The notes under the pieces are model-generated. The model did not search any database. It was not told the DNA's origin and saw nothing but the letters and a program-made list of their open reading frames with translations. A stretch of DNA of 64,000 nucleotides from Pseudeuparius sepicola (lineage: Eukaryota; Arthropoda; Insecta; Coleoptera; Anthribidae): contig OY987303.1 in assembly GCA_963920635.1 (NCBI GenBank), forward strand, positions 15,912,175 through 15,976,174, given 5' to 3'. This document shows, piece by piece, positions 46,601-58,586 of the stretch. The position numbers were made by a program, and so were the translations under genes. Numbering within the stretch: the first letter of the stretch is position 1; the number at the start of each line of letters is the position of its first letter.

Positions 46601-49403
46601 ATATTATTTGATTCTATCGTGGAAGTTACATGTGAGAGTATTTAATAGGTTAACCAATTTTGTTTTTTCCTGTTCCTGTAAAATAAGTAAAAATCAGATA
46701 CGCCTATACGTGAAAAGAGGGACGACATGTCCACGAATGCCAGTATTTCTTCGTCCCGATTTTCAAATTTAACCAAGAGTCTTAAATTTCTTTCGGATAC
46801 TTGTGCACTTTTGCCACGAACGTCAATATTTCCAGTTTCAATATTTTTTATTAGAATATTGGAAATTGTTGTTTTCTCTATAGCGAATAACAACAATAAC
46901 TTCAAAAATATTGCTTTTTTGTTTCAACGCCTACTTGATCTGCTTACTACTGACAGCAATATGAAGGGTAGTAAAACTTGGTACAACATTTATTTTTTGT
47001 CGCCATATTTCGACCTCAGATGACTAAATTGCACCAAAAAAGGAAAAAAAAACTGCATTAAAAATATCTTAAAACAATATCAAATATATTTTTTTATACG
47101 ATCGTTATAAAAACTTTACTTTTTTTAACCTTTTCAAATGCCTAAAATATATATTTTTTAACAAGGTAAAAAAACTTTTTTTCACTCTGAGCAGTTTAGA
47201 GTGAAAAAAAGTTAACTTTTTTTCACTCTAAACTTCCTTACTACGTTTACATGAAGTTTGGAACCGAATTCAGTGTAATGCAGTTTGGTGTTTTCATAAA
47301 TGGTAAATGTGGCGTTAAATCCCGAAATTAAGAAAATTTATTTTGAGATTCAAATCAATATCAAAATCTCTTCTTCTCTTCTTCTCTTCTTGCGGTTTTC
47401 AATAATTCTAGAAACATATTCAAATCGATTTCAATACTATGTGTAAACGTAGTGAGACCGCGATATAAATGTTATAATCCTCGTAATTGAAAACCATAGT
47501 GCATTTATATGCCCTTTAGTATATAACACAAAAATCCCATCCCAAATATTTCAATGTTTAAGTACGATCGTATAAAAAATAATGTATGAAACTCATGCAT
47601 AAAGTGTCTTTTTTTCATTCATGGGATTGTGCGCACTCACCTGCGGTTCGTGCGCGCAACTTTCCCATTCATGAAAAAAGTACTACTTTATGCACTTGTG
47701 GCATAAATAACTATTAATTGCTCGCTTAAAATTAAAAACGATTTTTCGATAAATTTTAATTAGACTTGTTATTCCCAAAACAACTGTTTTTGTCCAAATA
47801 TAGTTGTTTGGGCTCGTATAACTTTTAAGATTTTTTAAAGGTTGTCGTCAAACACAATGTACCTACACAACAAAAACATATCTACATTCTAGCCAAAATT
47901 TAGTAGGTAGCTACTATTTTTGTTTGTTCCATTGATTGATTTGATCGGATTACTTATGTTTATTATGTACACTTGTACTCGAAGGCACTGAAACCTAAAC
48001 TTGATATTTTGTGACTACTTCAAACCTCAAGACCTCTTGCGGCGCGTTTACAAATTACACATGGCATTTTGGGGTCAAGCGAGGCGGTCATAACACACAG
48101 CATTTAATCAATGGTTTTGTTTTGTAAATGTTATGGAAAGAGAAAAAAACTAGCCTAATATAAAAATAAAATTAAGGTTAATATACTCAGTAGTTATCAA
48201 CATCAACCACAAAGGACCACAATATAATAGCCCAAAGATTAAGATTACTTCTATTTGTTTTTTCACTTGAGAAAGTTACCTACTAATTATTGTTATTACT
48301 TTTTGACAGAATCTATTACGTTTTCATAGCTCCACCTATTACTAAAATTTTCTACTTCATAAGCCAGGATCTGTTTAATGACTTGTTTTGTCTCGTATTT
48401 TATTGCGGAAGCACCCTATTATCAAGCTACCCTAGTAAAATTATTACTTTGAAGTGTTTCAGTTGAAATTAGATAACAATAAATCCTTTCCGAAATCACG
48501 GCTGTGAAAACAAAGAATAAATATATCGTGCCATTTGATTGAAGGAGCCGTGATTTTGCTTTCATGAAATTGGTCAAACCAAAAATAATGTAGAGAAACT
48601 TCGGATATAAACTTTAACGATTATTTTTAAACATATTTCTGCCTACCCAACTCGTGAGCTTTGCGGATATCAACTGTTGCAAAAGTTTTTTTAATTTCGT
48701 ACTGTATGCCTGTTGATTGATTACTATGCCATCAGAATCGGATTGTCTATAATATTATTTTTGGCTTGAGTTCAAACACAATCTAAATTTCATTTCTATA
48801 AAACTTTTTTGAAACCACTCGTATATTGCATTAATTTATTAACAGTAATAATTGTTCCTTATTTTTTTCTTGTTATTTAATCATAATAATTGCAAGTTTT
48901 GTATGGAGCACTTGACATAAAAACCCAAGTTCGTTGGAGCGTGGCAGAGTTATGTCACAAGGAAATTATGACTCCAGAACGCTACGTAGGCGCGAGTAGC
49001 ATAAACATATTGTTTACTGGAAACCCACTAAGGTTTTTCCGGAAAACGTTTGATCCTTTTTTGTCACCACCTACCTTGTAGATGTGTATTAAATATACAA
49101 GATTTACATTTAGACCAGCAGCGGTGTTAATCCAATTGTCTGTGAACGTCATCAAAATGTTAAAAGAATGCGATAGAGTGAAAATCGTGTAGTAGGAAAA
49201 AGTGACATAAAAATATGCATTATATAATTTTAGCAGAAGGCCCGTTAGATTTTCTGGCCACAATCCTGCTAACATCATCCAATTTTTTGCTAAATTCATA
49301 TGCAGAGGACTCACATCTGAAAATGACAAAAACAAAAAAAATATAAAAAAATAATGTATTTTTTACCTGAATTTTTATTTATTTTTGTATTCGCTTTGGA
49401 CAT
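43629..49403 (-). CDS. Odorant receptor 1 (410 aa)
   Basis: Eight exons on the minus strand: 49367-49403, 49075-49316, 45200-45437, 44847-45150, 44691-44790, 44527-44631, 43734-43892, 43629-43676. Phases agree throughout. It is an insect seven-transmembrane odorant receptor that would act with the co-receptor Orco in sensory neuron membranes. Family marks: MQPRRLIFTNWFPF in exon 4, LFYWNAHELTIQ in exon 6, VGEAIFENNNYNEY and RTQNPIALTIGPTY in exon 7, and the short last exon IYKALYSYVLLF. Two oddities: the donor after exon 4 is GC (AAG|GCATTA), not GT, although phase requires this junction; and the exon 3 acceptor (TTTAAG|CCAGTA) lacks the V-initial start seen in OR3. Intron 2 is 3.6 kb and hosts a DNA transposon. 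If the GC donor is inefficient this copy may be failing. Confidence 0.85.
45551..46724. mobile_element. 1174-bp DNA transposon with subterminal GGCGTA motifs
   Basis: TIRs of ~26 bp: CGTCCCTCTTATCACGTA on the left and TACGTGAAAAGAGGGACG on the right, flanked by ACAT on both sides (45547-45550 and 46725-46728), a likely 4-bp target duplication. GGCGTA or its complement TACGCC recurs at least eight times, near 45568, 45600, 45648, 45704, 45739, 45753, 46499 and 46697, mostly within 200 bp of the left end, like transposase-binding sites. It lies in intron 2 of OR gene 1. Confidence 0.7.
45891..46022 (+). CDS. Small ORF inside the GGCGTA transposon (43 aa)
   Basis: Starts MDVLVVWKDGTMNVV and continues SPKTVKCRKIRKVVELKCYT before a stop. 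The opening resembles the N-terminus of uncharacterised insect proteins that begin with a short beta-rich V-V-x-W-x-D-G module, sometimes linked to BEN domains; this resemblance is from memory and weak. The remainder is missing, so the element is non-autonomous or the ORF is a truncated first exon. Confidence 0.35.
   Translation: MDVLVVWKDGTMNVVSPKTVKCRKIRKVVELKCYTNAGGIQHK
46725..49074. other. Remainder of OR1 intron 2
   Basis: Contains a (TCTTC)n microsatellite (about 47368-47393), TTTTTTTCACTCT mirror repeats near 47170-47235 and a hairpin at 47596-47694. An 87-codon minus ORF at 46642-46905 has no recognisable domain. Confidence 0.4.
47596..47694. repeat. Hairpin, ~45-bp arms
   Basis: TGCATAAAGTG ... 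TTTTTTTCATTCATGGGA pairs with TCCCATTCATGAAAAAAG ... TACTTTATGCA around GTGCGCACTCACCTGCGG. Confidence 0.65.
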
Positions 49404-49642
49404 GTTGATTGTTGATTGATGTAGGTATCTATGTACCTATAAGTTCAGATTTAGAATCAACAACATGTCCTTCGTAGCAAACAAATAATTAAAAATTTAT
49501 AAGGCAATGCGAAGGTGAGTAGTGCCTACTTTTGTCCTTTCATTAAGCTTTATTTAATTCTAGTATTAAGAGTAAAATATCCTGTAAATAGATAAGATTG
49601 GCTCAAAAATACTTACCTATATATCAAAGATATGGTTGTATA
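49404..49642. other. 5' flank of OR gene 1
   Basis: Short presumed promoter region; no TATA box clearly recognised. Confidence 0.35.
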
Positions 49643-50222
49643 TACAGGGTGTTTCTTAATAACGTGATCATACTTAAGAAGGTTATTCTTGGGTCCATTT
49701 TGAGAAAAAAACTTCATATGAACATATGTCCTAAAAGTCTTAACTTTTGAGATACAGGGTGGTAAAATTGGACCATTTTAATGCTAATGACTTAGATACG
49801 TGACAACTAGACTAGGTAGACAACTGTCAAAACTGTTTATGTTTACAAAACAAAATCTGGTTCTTGCCAACTAGGTCCTTTTGAATAATATAATATCTAA
49901 TTTTATACCAAGGTGCAAATGAATGCGTTTTATTTTTTATGCACAAACCGTACGTCAAACAAAAAAGATCAAGAGACCTTATTTACTCAGAAAGGAATGG
50001 GGATTTCAAAAATAAGTTTTACTTTAAGAAAAAGCAGTGATGTAACATATTTTTCTTTAAAAATATTCAATTCAAAACCTGTACAGAGGCCACTGGTAAA
50101 AGTAATAAAATTGTTTGTACATCAGAAAATGCATCTTGATGCATAGAAGGCGTGTACCAAATTTCACAAAAAAAGAATAACCTCCTTGAGTATTAGCATG
50201 TTATTAAGAAACACCCCGCATA
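49643..50222. repeat. Palindromic MITE-like element, tips TACAGGGTGTTTC
   Basis: 580 bp; left end TACAGGGTGTTTCTTAATAA, right end TTATTAAGAAACACCCCGCA. Subterminal pairs AAGAAGGTTATTCTTG / AAGAATAACCTCCTTG. Interior ORFs are noise. It lies between OR genes 1 and 2. Confidence 0.8.
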
Positions 50223-50769
50223 TCTTTGCCTATATGTAGAATAAAATACAGGATATCTCGCAGTCGCACTAGACAGGTATTCTTCGCGCCAAATTATAAG
50301 GATTCTCGATAATATTGTCTATAAATTATTTCTTGGGTGTTTCTTTATAAATCTAAATTTAAGAATGTTATCAAGAGCAACCCACTTTCTGCGGCTATTT
50401 CTTTAGATTTCAGGCTTTCAAATATTGAATTTATCTCGGAATAAAAAACGCGTGAACATGGTTAGTCATAAAAAGTATATCTGACAAGTTTAAAACCGCT
50501 ACTTAAAAAATTTACAAAATAACAGCGAAAAATCAATAACAAAATTTCAATTTTAGCACCCTGTATCTTTTAAAGGAAGAATTTTTGTAAATCGTCGTAC
50601 TTTAACGAGATGACCTGCTTTTTTGTTACACCCTGTATGATATTTGGGAACAAGTACTTGAGGCTAATTTGATCCAAAGACTAGGCAATGTTAGTTGGAA
50701 AACTTACTCTGATAGAGACAAATAATATTGTGCAAGCTACAATATAATTGTGACTTAGCCGTTTTCTGT

Positions 50770-53700
50770 TTAGTTACGCATAAACAATGCCACCAAAGAA
50801 TATATGGCTTTGTAAATCTAAAATTGTTCCTTAATTAGAAAACCGAAGACGTTTATAAAATTTCATACTTGAAGTAATGCTGGTAAAGTCATTCGATAAA
50901 TTGGCCCTATTGTCATTGAAACCGGTCTTTGACATCTCAGAATAACAAGGACCATCATTTTCTTCACGTTTATGCCATACTTGTACCACTCACTTGAATA
51001 AACTGCATTTCCCAATTCTTCGGCCTAAAATCAATAACAATAAGTAAGTATGTAAGATTGGCGAGTGTAAAAGTATTTTCTTGAAATCGGCATTAAAATG
51101 TCCCAAAATCGTCATTAAAAGCACAGAAATCGTACAATAATGTAGCCCATTATTGTACGATTTTTTCAATAAGTAGGCCTTGGCGAGATGTAAACATCAA
51201 ACGTCAGACGCGGAGAAATCGTCCGTCAAAAGTGACCAAATATTCAAAACCCGGCCGATAAAGGCTCATTTAACTTTTCGTACACATTGCGAAATTGTTT
51301 CCTATAGAAGCGCAATCCTTCAGTATACATATTTTAGTAAATTTGAATATCAATAGATTTGTTGTGTAGGCTGCACAAGAAGCAGCAGTTTGGTTTTTCT
51401 GTCAGAAGGTGCCGTACGTCATTATACTTGTTCTAGGTAGAGCGATCGGTAAAGTCAAGCAACGCCGCGCGTAGTCGGTTCGTGGACGGGTGATCCCTTA
51501 TTATTATTTTCTTGCCTAATAAAACATTTTTTTTCGATTTCAAAAAAAATATAATATGTACCTCGGCACTGAAGTTCTTTTTATGACTCATGTGGTTTAT
51601 TTGCCTCGGCCAGATTCCTCAGCAACTAAACTCCACATGAGTCATAAAAAGTTTAACTTCAGTGCCTTGGTACATAAATAACTATTACCAGTAGGTACAA
51701 GAAAAAGCTGTAATGGGGAAGCACTCAAAAATGAACAAAAAAAATAATACCCTATACCCTAGTAGTACTTACACGCATTGTACAGGGTGTCCCAATTAAG
51801 GCGTTACATGGAATTATCTCTGTAATTTTTAAGATACAATTGGTGGTTCAAAAACTAAACTTGCGTAGTCTTTTCCAAGGAATTGAATGAGACGAAGTAA
51901 ATACAACTGAATTTCAAACAAAAAGGTTACCGCAAATGGCGATTTTGTTGCATTTTTTTCATTAAACTGGTACAGTGGATAAAAAAATCACCACGCACTT
52001 CAATATGTATTATTACTTCCGGTTTAGCCAGAAGTGACGTTTTTTTCTGTTCCAGCTAAGACGTCATGAGCCATTATCTAATTAATTAATTTTTCGGACA
52101 AATTGATGGTTAAAACACCAAACTCGTGTATTTTTTTCCCAAGAATTTAATGCGTTCCAAGTTACAGAGGCAGGGAATCAAAACATTGGCCACCACGTGG
52201 TCTGGCCGTCGTAAAATCTCAAGTGTTTAGGCGGCGAGTGGAATGCAGGGCCGGCTCTTCCCTCGGTCGAGTTTCCTGCATAGGTAGGATCGCGTGCAGA
52301 CTTGTTGCAGAATCTCATATATTAGTCCGACCCTGGTAATCGATCGCAATGCGGTCATGTGACTTTGTTTATACCTACTGCCTCTGTAACTTGGATAGAC
52401 TATAATCACTATTCGATTACCATGATTACGTATTAGGCAAGAACTTTTCCGACAATCTCCACAAAAGTTAGGACCCAATCAATTCGTTGTCAATATTATT
52501 AAATGCCTCTCAACTTCTGCCCAGTTTTCAAGAAATTGGTTCACATAATTCTATAACCGGCTGGAAATGAAATTTCTAATTATACTGATTTCTGGAATAT
52601 CCTGAATCATCTAACAATGATTTTAGCTTGTTCCAAAGATCCTTTGTTGTTTTCACATCTTCATCAATGTGAACATTATAAACTAGGGGTACCCCAGAAG
52701 CAACTGAATGCTTGTGCAGGGGAGGGGGCATTTACTATTATTTTATCTTCGTTGCCATTTCGGCTACCATTTGCGATTTTTCCCGATAGAACTAGAATAG
52801 CATTTGCTCAAGTACTACGGAAAACCCTAGAAAACTGTAGTAATCCCAGTGAGTGTAGGACAATTAGTAAATCACACTGATGTAGCTACTAAGGAGCAAT
52901 ACCGTGAATCCACAGTTTGTCCACCAGAGGTGTTTTTCTATAAAGATATGTGCATACATTTGCCTCGGCCTCTGTTCGAACCAAGGTCGATCGAAGGCAA
53001 AAAATATGCAGTCTAAATAGTTCGGCGACGCTGCGAACGTCGCCACAGCGGTCCCGATCTACACTTCGACAATCCCTTTAGTAAATATAAGAAAGTTTTC
53101 AAATTTAAATGCACAATCACCATAGTTCTCAGGCCCCTTCAACTTCGGCACATTAACTATAAAATTCGCAGCCATATTGTTATCAAGAACATTCAGTAGT
53201 TTCAACATGTAATCTCTGTATTCATTGACTACTAATAACATGACCGCACCAAACCATAAGAAAGCAGCAATATTACCCTAGGGATCAGTGGACGTTACAT
53301 AATATTCTAAATTAATAAATATTTAATTAATTTCAACAAGTCTCTATAAGATTCTCCATAATATCCTCGTTTTTAAAGTACTGATCTCTCTATGGTAGTA
53401 AAGAAAAGATCCTTTATATACAACATAATTATGCAATATAAAACTAGGTATGGGGGCATTACCATGGTATTCCCATCTTACCTGAACAGTGATCTCATTA
53501 GCGTTCCAATAGAACCCAACTAAGTGCGTTGACAACGTCAAAAAGTAAGAAAATACTGTAAACTGATAAATCGGCCCTGGGCTCTAAAATTTATAAGATA
53601 TTATATCCAGTTTTACTTTCGAATGTCACAATAATTACCAGCAACATTTGAAAGATGATTAGCGAAAGCTGAAATGATGACGCCATGTATTCTAGCATGC

Positions 53701-54778
53701 AAAAAATATACACTGTGTCGTTCAGATCTTGTGTAAACCTGTATGAATGTAATAAAGAATATTTGAAGTTAATTTTGGAGTTGATCACTACCTAATTGTG
53801 TCCTGATGTTCTCCTATGCAATACTTTAAAAAGTTTAACTGCGCCTGCTCAATGTTGCCATCGTTTTCATCTAAGATTCCTTCGTAATATTTCGTAAAAT
53901 TTTGATAGAGGTGCTGAAGGATCTTAAATCTGCCAATTACAAAAATTAAAAAGCAACACAAAAATGCACCGGTGTATACAATGTGGGCATATCCTATAAA
54001 ACCAGCTAATAATTGTAAAAGATATGCGCAAGCATAATATCTATCTGTATCGAAAGGGAACCAACTGGAGAAAATTAAGCGTCTAGGTTGTATTCCTGTA
54101 TTAGAAAAAAATTATTATTTGAATCTGTGAAATTATTACATAAAGAAGACCTGTGGCATTGTTGACTGGCAAAGGATCGATAATATCTGAAACGATTGGA
54201 TTCAAATAATATAGGCATATCCCACTGCTGCCTATCCCAAGGTAGAGTTTAGCAGCTATGTTGGCAGTTTTTGCAGTGTTCTCGTGAAGTTTTCTGACTT
54301 CTCCGTCGCATTCTGTCATGTAAAATTTCTCCTTGTCCTGCAATTGCTTCAAAAGCTTTCTAACCGGTTTAGAACGGCATATAAGACCCTGAAAAAACAT
54401 TCCTTGGGTATTTTTCTTTCAAAAAGTGCTTCTTGTCACAATACCTTGTATACGTTTATGATATAGACCATGTTAACATTAAGACAAGTTGCGGTGTTCA
54501 GCCAACTCTCTCCAAAGGTGATATAAACTTGAAGAGACTGCGTTATATTAAAAGTAACATAAAACCAAAAAGTGGAATAATAGTATGCTAAATACAAATA
54601 GCGTCTGATTCCATTAAGTTCCAAGGGCCATATTCCCAGCATCACCATAAGTATTCTGGCAAAATTCATGTGTACTGGGTTGGCTAGAAAAAGCAAATTT
54701 TACTCGGGCAATATGGTTGTGAGAAGAAAGAATACCTGAATTTGAGTTGACTATAGTTTTTACTTCAATTAGATTCAT
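50770..54778 (-). CDS. Odorant receptor 2 (409 aa)
   Basis: Eight exons on the minus strand: 54736-54778, 54445-54683, 54151-54388, 53792-54095, 53639-53738, 53482-53583, 50869-51024, 50770-50817. All donors are GT and acceptors AG; exon sizes match OR1 and OR3 (238, 304, 100, 48). Same family and expected role as OR1. Marks: IQPRRLIFSSWFPFDTDRYY (exon 4), FYWNANEITVQ (exon 6), VYSSEWYKYGINVKKMMVLV and RCQRPVSMTIGPIY (exon 7), last exon IYKAIYSLVALFMRN. Intron 6 (51025-53481) has been filled by a family-A element, a SINE-like repeat and a copia-type gag fragment. No frame break was found, so it appears functional. Confidence 0.9.
51076..51683. mobile_element. Family-A element, copy 3 (inverted)
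   Basis: About 608 bp, inverted relative to the copies in the ferritin intron; starts TTTTCTTGAAATCGGCA and ends TTGGTACATAAATAACT. It carries the same terminal hairpin. It sits in intron 6 of OR2. Confidence 0.75.
51781..52600. other. OR2 intron 6 filler with a lone ACAGGGTGTCCC tip
   Basis: A single ACAGGGTGTCCCAATTAAGG tip at about 51782 has no right partner, so it is a broken element. A ~22-bp inverted repeat (TCCAAGTTACAGAGGCAGG at 52155 and its inverse at 52376) flanks ~200 bp of more GC-rich sequence. Confidence 0.45.
52676..53062 (-). repeat. SINE-like repeat, copy 2
   Basis: On the minus strand it starts CGGGACCGCTGTGGCGACG, has CCTTGGTTCGAAC (near-ideal B box) about 80 bases on, and shares the body with copy 1 (20655-20970), including CTAGGGTTTTCCGTAGTACT and the TTGCTTCTGGGGTACCCCTA end. 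About 60 bp near the end are extra here. Confidence 0.5.
53063..53175 (-). pseudogene. Ty1/copia-type gag N-terminal fragment
   Basis: On the minus strand a Met at 53175 opens MAANFIVNVPKLKGPENYGD, followed by an AFKFENFLIF stretch. This matches the beginning of copia-like gag proteins (V-P-K-L-x-G-x-E-N-Y-x-x-W; here the Trp is replaced by Cys). The frame stops where the SINE-like repeat begins, so only ~37 residues survive. Confidence 0.55.
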
Positions 54779-55380
54779 GTTTACTAGAGATCTGTATGTT
54801 GGTGACTGACTATAATATTTGATAGTGTTACCAATATTATTTCAATCTGAATATACGTTATCCAGATTTCTATTAGATGATTTGCTTTTTACTATTTGTG
54901 GCATAATATCTGCTCTTTAATTATGATATTATAGGATAATATACAGAAAAGAGAATAATATAGATGATATAATATTGATGATATAATATTCTAGATAATC
55001 TTTGTTAATAACAGGTGTATAATATATTATATAGTTTAGCAAAAGACAATTATTTTCCCATCAAGGCATGGGGCTTTAGACAGAAGAACACTTATATCCA
55101 CGAAATTTGCAATGCGTTTTCATTTATTTTATTCATGTTTGAAGGAACACTTGACACCTGATGCGATAAACTATCTATGTCGTAATGAAACCTTTCTACC
55201 TAAAAAGAAAACCGATAGATTTTTATTTCGTGAAGTTTTGGGTAGGTATAAAAGTTTGTCGAAACACCAAATGGATGCTATGGGGTCAGATTTTTAATAA
55301 AAGAAATCCCTAGTTTGGTATCCTGAAAGTTTGTCAATAGTTAGCCATGGAATAATCACACAATCGAGATAGTAGAAGCT
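54779..55380. other. 5' flank of OR gene 2 and intergenic
   Basis: AT-rich with ATATTAT repeats near 54950-55030. Nothing else recognised. Confidence 0.35.
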
Positions 55381-55860
55381 GTGAGATATCTTAAGTTCAA
55401 AATAGAAAATTCCTCGAAAAACCATAGGCATACCGTCAGCGCGGGTCCAAAGGGCTTTTATTGCCATGTGAACTTGTATTTTAATAATTATTTTTTCCAT
55501 GTTTCTGAACAGGCTGCCAATGAGAAGCATGCAAGTTCTTGTTATGAAACTGTCGAAGAAAAGATGGTATACCGTTTGCGCACGTCCAAGTACGCTTTAC
55601 ATCGAATAAATCGTTTAAATTATTAAATAACATTAAATTTAAACAGTACTTGGACATGCGCAAAAGATATGCCATCCTTTTTTCAGCATTTTCATAGCAA
55701 GCACTTGCATACTTCTCATTGGCAGCCTGTTCAGAAACGTGGAAAAATTAATTATTAAAATACAAGTTCACGTGGCAATAATAGCCCTTTGGACCCACGC
55801 TAACGGTATGCCTATGGTTTTCCGAGGAATTTTCTATTTTGAACTTCATTATAAAACACA
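55381..55860. repeat. Palindromic element, ~230-bp arms
   Basis: AAGTTCAAAATAGAAAATTCC (left, 55392) inverts to GGAATTTTCTATTTTGAACTT (right, ~55829-55848). The arms also share AGCATGCAAGTTCTTG/CAAGCACTTGCATACTTC around a short loop near 55622. Confidence 0.75.
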
Positions 55861-56231
55861 TGGCAGCCTGTCTAAAATCATATCAAAACGCATATTTTTC
55901 GAATAACTGATAACTCAGTTTTTCATAAATATGAAGAACCCAGGATGACTCGAATTCATACCTTATTATTGTGAGAATATGTGCCACATAATGCCCTTTG
56001 CAAGGCATACTGAGTAAAATCACGTCCAAAAATCTGTCACTATCTCCCGGTCTAAATATAATGCCGAATTTTTCTCGGATCTTTACACATTTCTGCAGTG
56101 TTCATAAACAAACGCGGATACACTGTAGAGTGAAAAAATTATTTTTTTTGCAGGTAGCTATATTTCGCTAGCACAATCCGAGAAAGCAATATATAAACTA
56201 CGAATATAATACACTCTTCTATATACATTTT

Positions 56232-56860
56232 CTATTACATATAGTAGTTGAAACATCGCCAAATATAGTTGATAAGTGGGCACAAGGAATTTCAGAAAAT
56301 TGTAGCTGCAGAGAATATCATTCCGATATTCAACAAACCTAAAACCTTCATAACTATCAGGAGCATTGAATATCTAACTTAATGCATAATACTTTAAGGC
56401 ACTTAAAATTAAAGTTTCGGTATCTTTTGAAATCCTGACATAGGTATGTACATCTATTTGCAATAGTTACCAACCTTATAACCGATTGATATCCCTTGAT
56501 GCAATTTTTCATGAGAATTACCTGACTTTCAGTTCATCTGAACATTTTTTCAAGTTAGTACAGAGACAAATTGAATTATGTATACCCAAAAGAAGTACCT
56601 ATTTCTTTTGGTCGAATGGTTGCCCCGTTTTAAAAGTTTTGTATTTTTCAGTAGCTCCTAAAATTGTTTGTTATAATGTAGATATCAAAAAAGTGCGCAA
56701 ATATTTTATGTACCTTTAACATTGTTATAGTGAAAATGCCCAAGAGAGTTGGCAATGAGTGGATTAATGAGGCCTATGATAACATTTTCATTATAAAATT
56801 TTAAAATATCCCTATCACTGTTTTCAATCATTTCCATTTATTTTCTCTCAGAACGTAAAT
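56232..56860 (-). pseudogene. Odorant receptor pseudogene, OR3-like
   Basis: Remnants of three successive OR exons in correct order on the minus strand. Exon 5 (about 56232-56332) is intact and splice-flanked (R|FVEYRNDILCSYNFLKF). Exon 4 (56475-56657) is 183 nt instead of 304, has an in-frame stop after PFDQKK and a net 121-nt loss, but keeps its acceptor and donor. Exon 3 (ending about 56717) keeps NPLIANSLGHFHYNNV, nearly identical to OR3, with an internal deletion. No exons 6-8 or 1-2 were found. A promoter-like stretch matching that of OR3 follows at 57105-57135. It is a broken tandem duplicate of OR3. Confidence 0.8.
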
Positions 56861-57104
56861 AAAAATATAATTTGTACAAATCTTTTTTTCATCCAGTCAA
56901 TTTCAAGTGAGTATCAACAAAATCCTAAGTTAGAAATGGGAGCAAGGTGCAAGAGTCTAAAATTTCTATACAAAATTATTTTCTGGAGATCTTCTTATTA
57001 TACTCGTATACTGTCCCGGGATCTTACATTTTCTTTTAATCATATAGTTCCCTCTCAAAAACTTTTGTCTTAATTAAGTTGCCACCATTAGTTAAAGTTG
57101 GTTG

Positions 57105-57135
57105 CCTTATATAAAGAGAATTTCAAATATCGAAG
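57105..57135 (-). promoter_or_regulatory. TATA-like promoter relic of the OR pseudogene
   Basis: Minus strand TTGAAATTCTCTTTATATAA, matching the OR3 upstream sequence at 62916-62933. Confidence 0.4.
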
Positions 57136-58580
57136 TTTGTTGGAATTTGTTGAGAAGTTTACTGCTATCTGAAACAGTTACTTTTATTCGCCGATACACA
57201 ATACAGTTTGGCCCACTTCAAAACAGAGCACCCGCTGAGAACTTATATCTGTCACCCAGTTTTGATCGTTTTTTTTTTAGCGATAGAACATCTAAAACTC
57301 TTTTTTACTTGAGGGCAAAACGTCATATTTTACTATAAAAGACTAAGGCGATTTATTTTATAATAGACATATTTTTGGTGACAAAAGCCAAAATTAGAGG
57401 AAACATATTAGCAATTTTTCTGTAAAAATTCTACCAAACTTTGTTAAAAAAAAACATTGAACGATAACAATTTTACAAGACCAATGAAAATCGCGATTAC
57501 CTACAACTTACCTCCTTACATAATTTACCGGCCCAATTGCTTGAATCAACTTTCCATGTGGATTAAAAACAACTGAAACTGTAACTTACAAATTAATAAT
57601 ACCTAATATTAATAAAATTATATACACGAATTATTATTTCTAGTCTAAATTTCTATAATTTCCTAATTATAATACTCGGGATGCCCTGATGACCAGGAAT
57701 TGTGTCTACATATATCCTTAATAACATTTCGAAGAGTGAAAATGACAGTTTTCTTTGTAAACTTTTTCTTTTTTAATGCTATTCATTCCGTTTCATTATA
57801 CACAAGGCCCCTCGATATGAAGGTACCGACTGGAATTTGAATTTTTTTTTTCAAATATTTGCCGTATCTGGATTTACATTAATTTGTCTCATTTTGACCG
57901 AATTTAAAAGAAATACCTAATTATTTTACTCATCTTTTTGACGGTATTGGGACGTTTTTTTCGAAAATAGTTGATCAATTTCAAAATTGGTCAATAGTAC
58001 AATACATTTTTTGTTTAACAATAGTTAAATATTGATTATTGTCTAGTTAAATATTCATAAGGTTGGGCGGAAACATTGGAACAACCCAAGGTAAATCGAT
58101 CATTTCATGTTATTAAGTACCGATGTGCCACCGATGTACCCCCCTGTGCAATTTTAATATTTTTTTGTGACAGTAAAAGCAAAATAAAATGGTTTATTTC
58201 TAAAAAAACATCGTCCTAGAATTAAAAAGTACGATTTTTTTGTGTACGAATTATGATCGGAACAAGAGTCATTATATTATTTCTTAATAATAGTGAGGAG
58301 AGATTTCTAAGAAAACGTCTTTCAAGCTCATGAAATATTCCTTTGTGAATTTATAAGCTCAATTTTAAATATTAATTTAGTGAAGAAAACAGCTGTAAAT
58401 AATATGCATCTACATTTGCCTCCGGTGTATTTCGCAACATGTTTTTAGGAAAAATAAATTTAGAAAAAGATATTGTTTGTAATTATAAACAAATTGATTT
58501 GCTATGCTGCTCAAAACTATATTTAAACGAAAGCTAACATTTAATAGACAATTTTATATTATAAGTTTGTTCTTTCCATT
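57136..58580. other. Intergenic between the OR pseudogene and OR gene 3
   Basis: AT-rich; no further OR exon or other gene recognised. Confidence 0.4.
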
Positions 58581-58586
58581 TTCCAA

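Noticed and set aside
46642..46905. 87-codon minus-strand ORF inside OR1 intron 2
   Set aside because: No OR or other domain recognised, and its 3' end runs into the transposon end; not enough to call a gene.
49913..50146. 77-codon ORF
   Set aside because: Interior of a palindromic MITE-like element; no recognisable feature.
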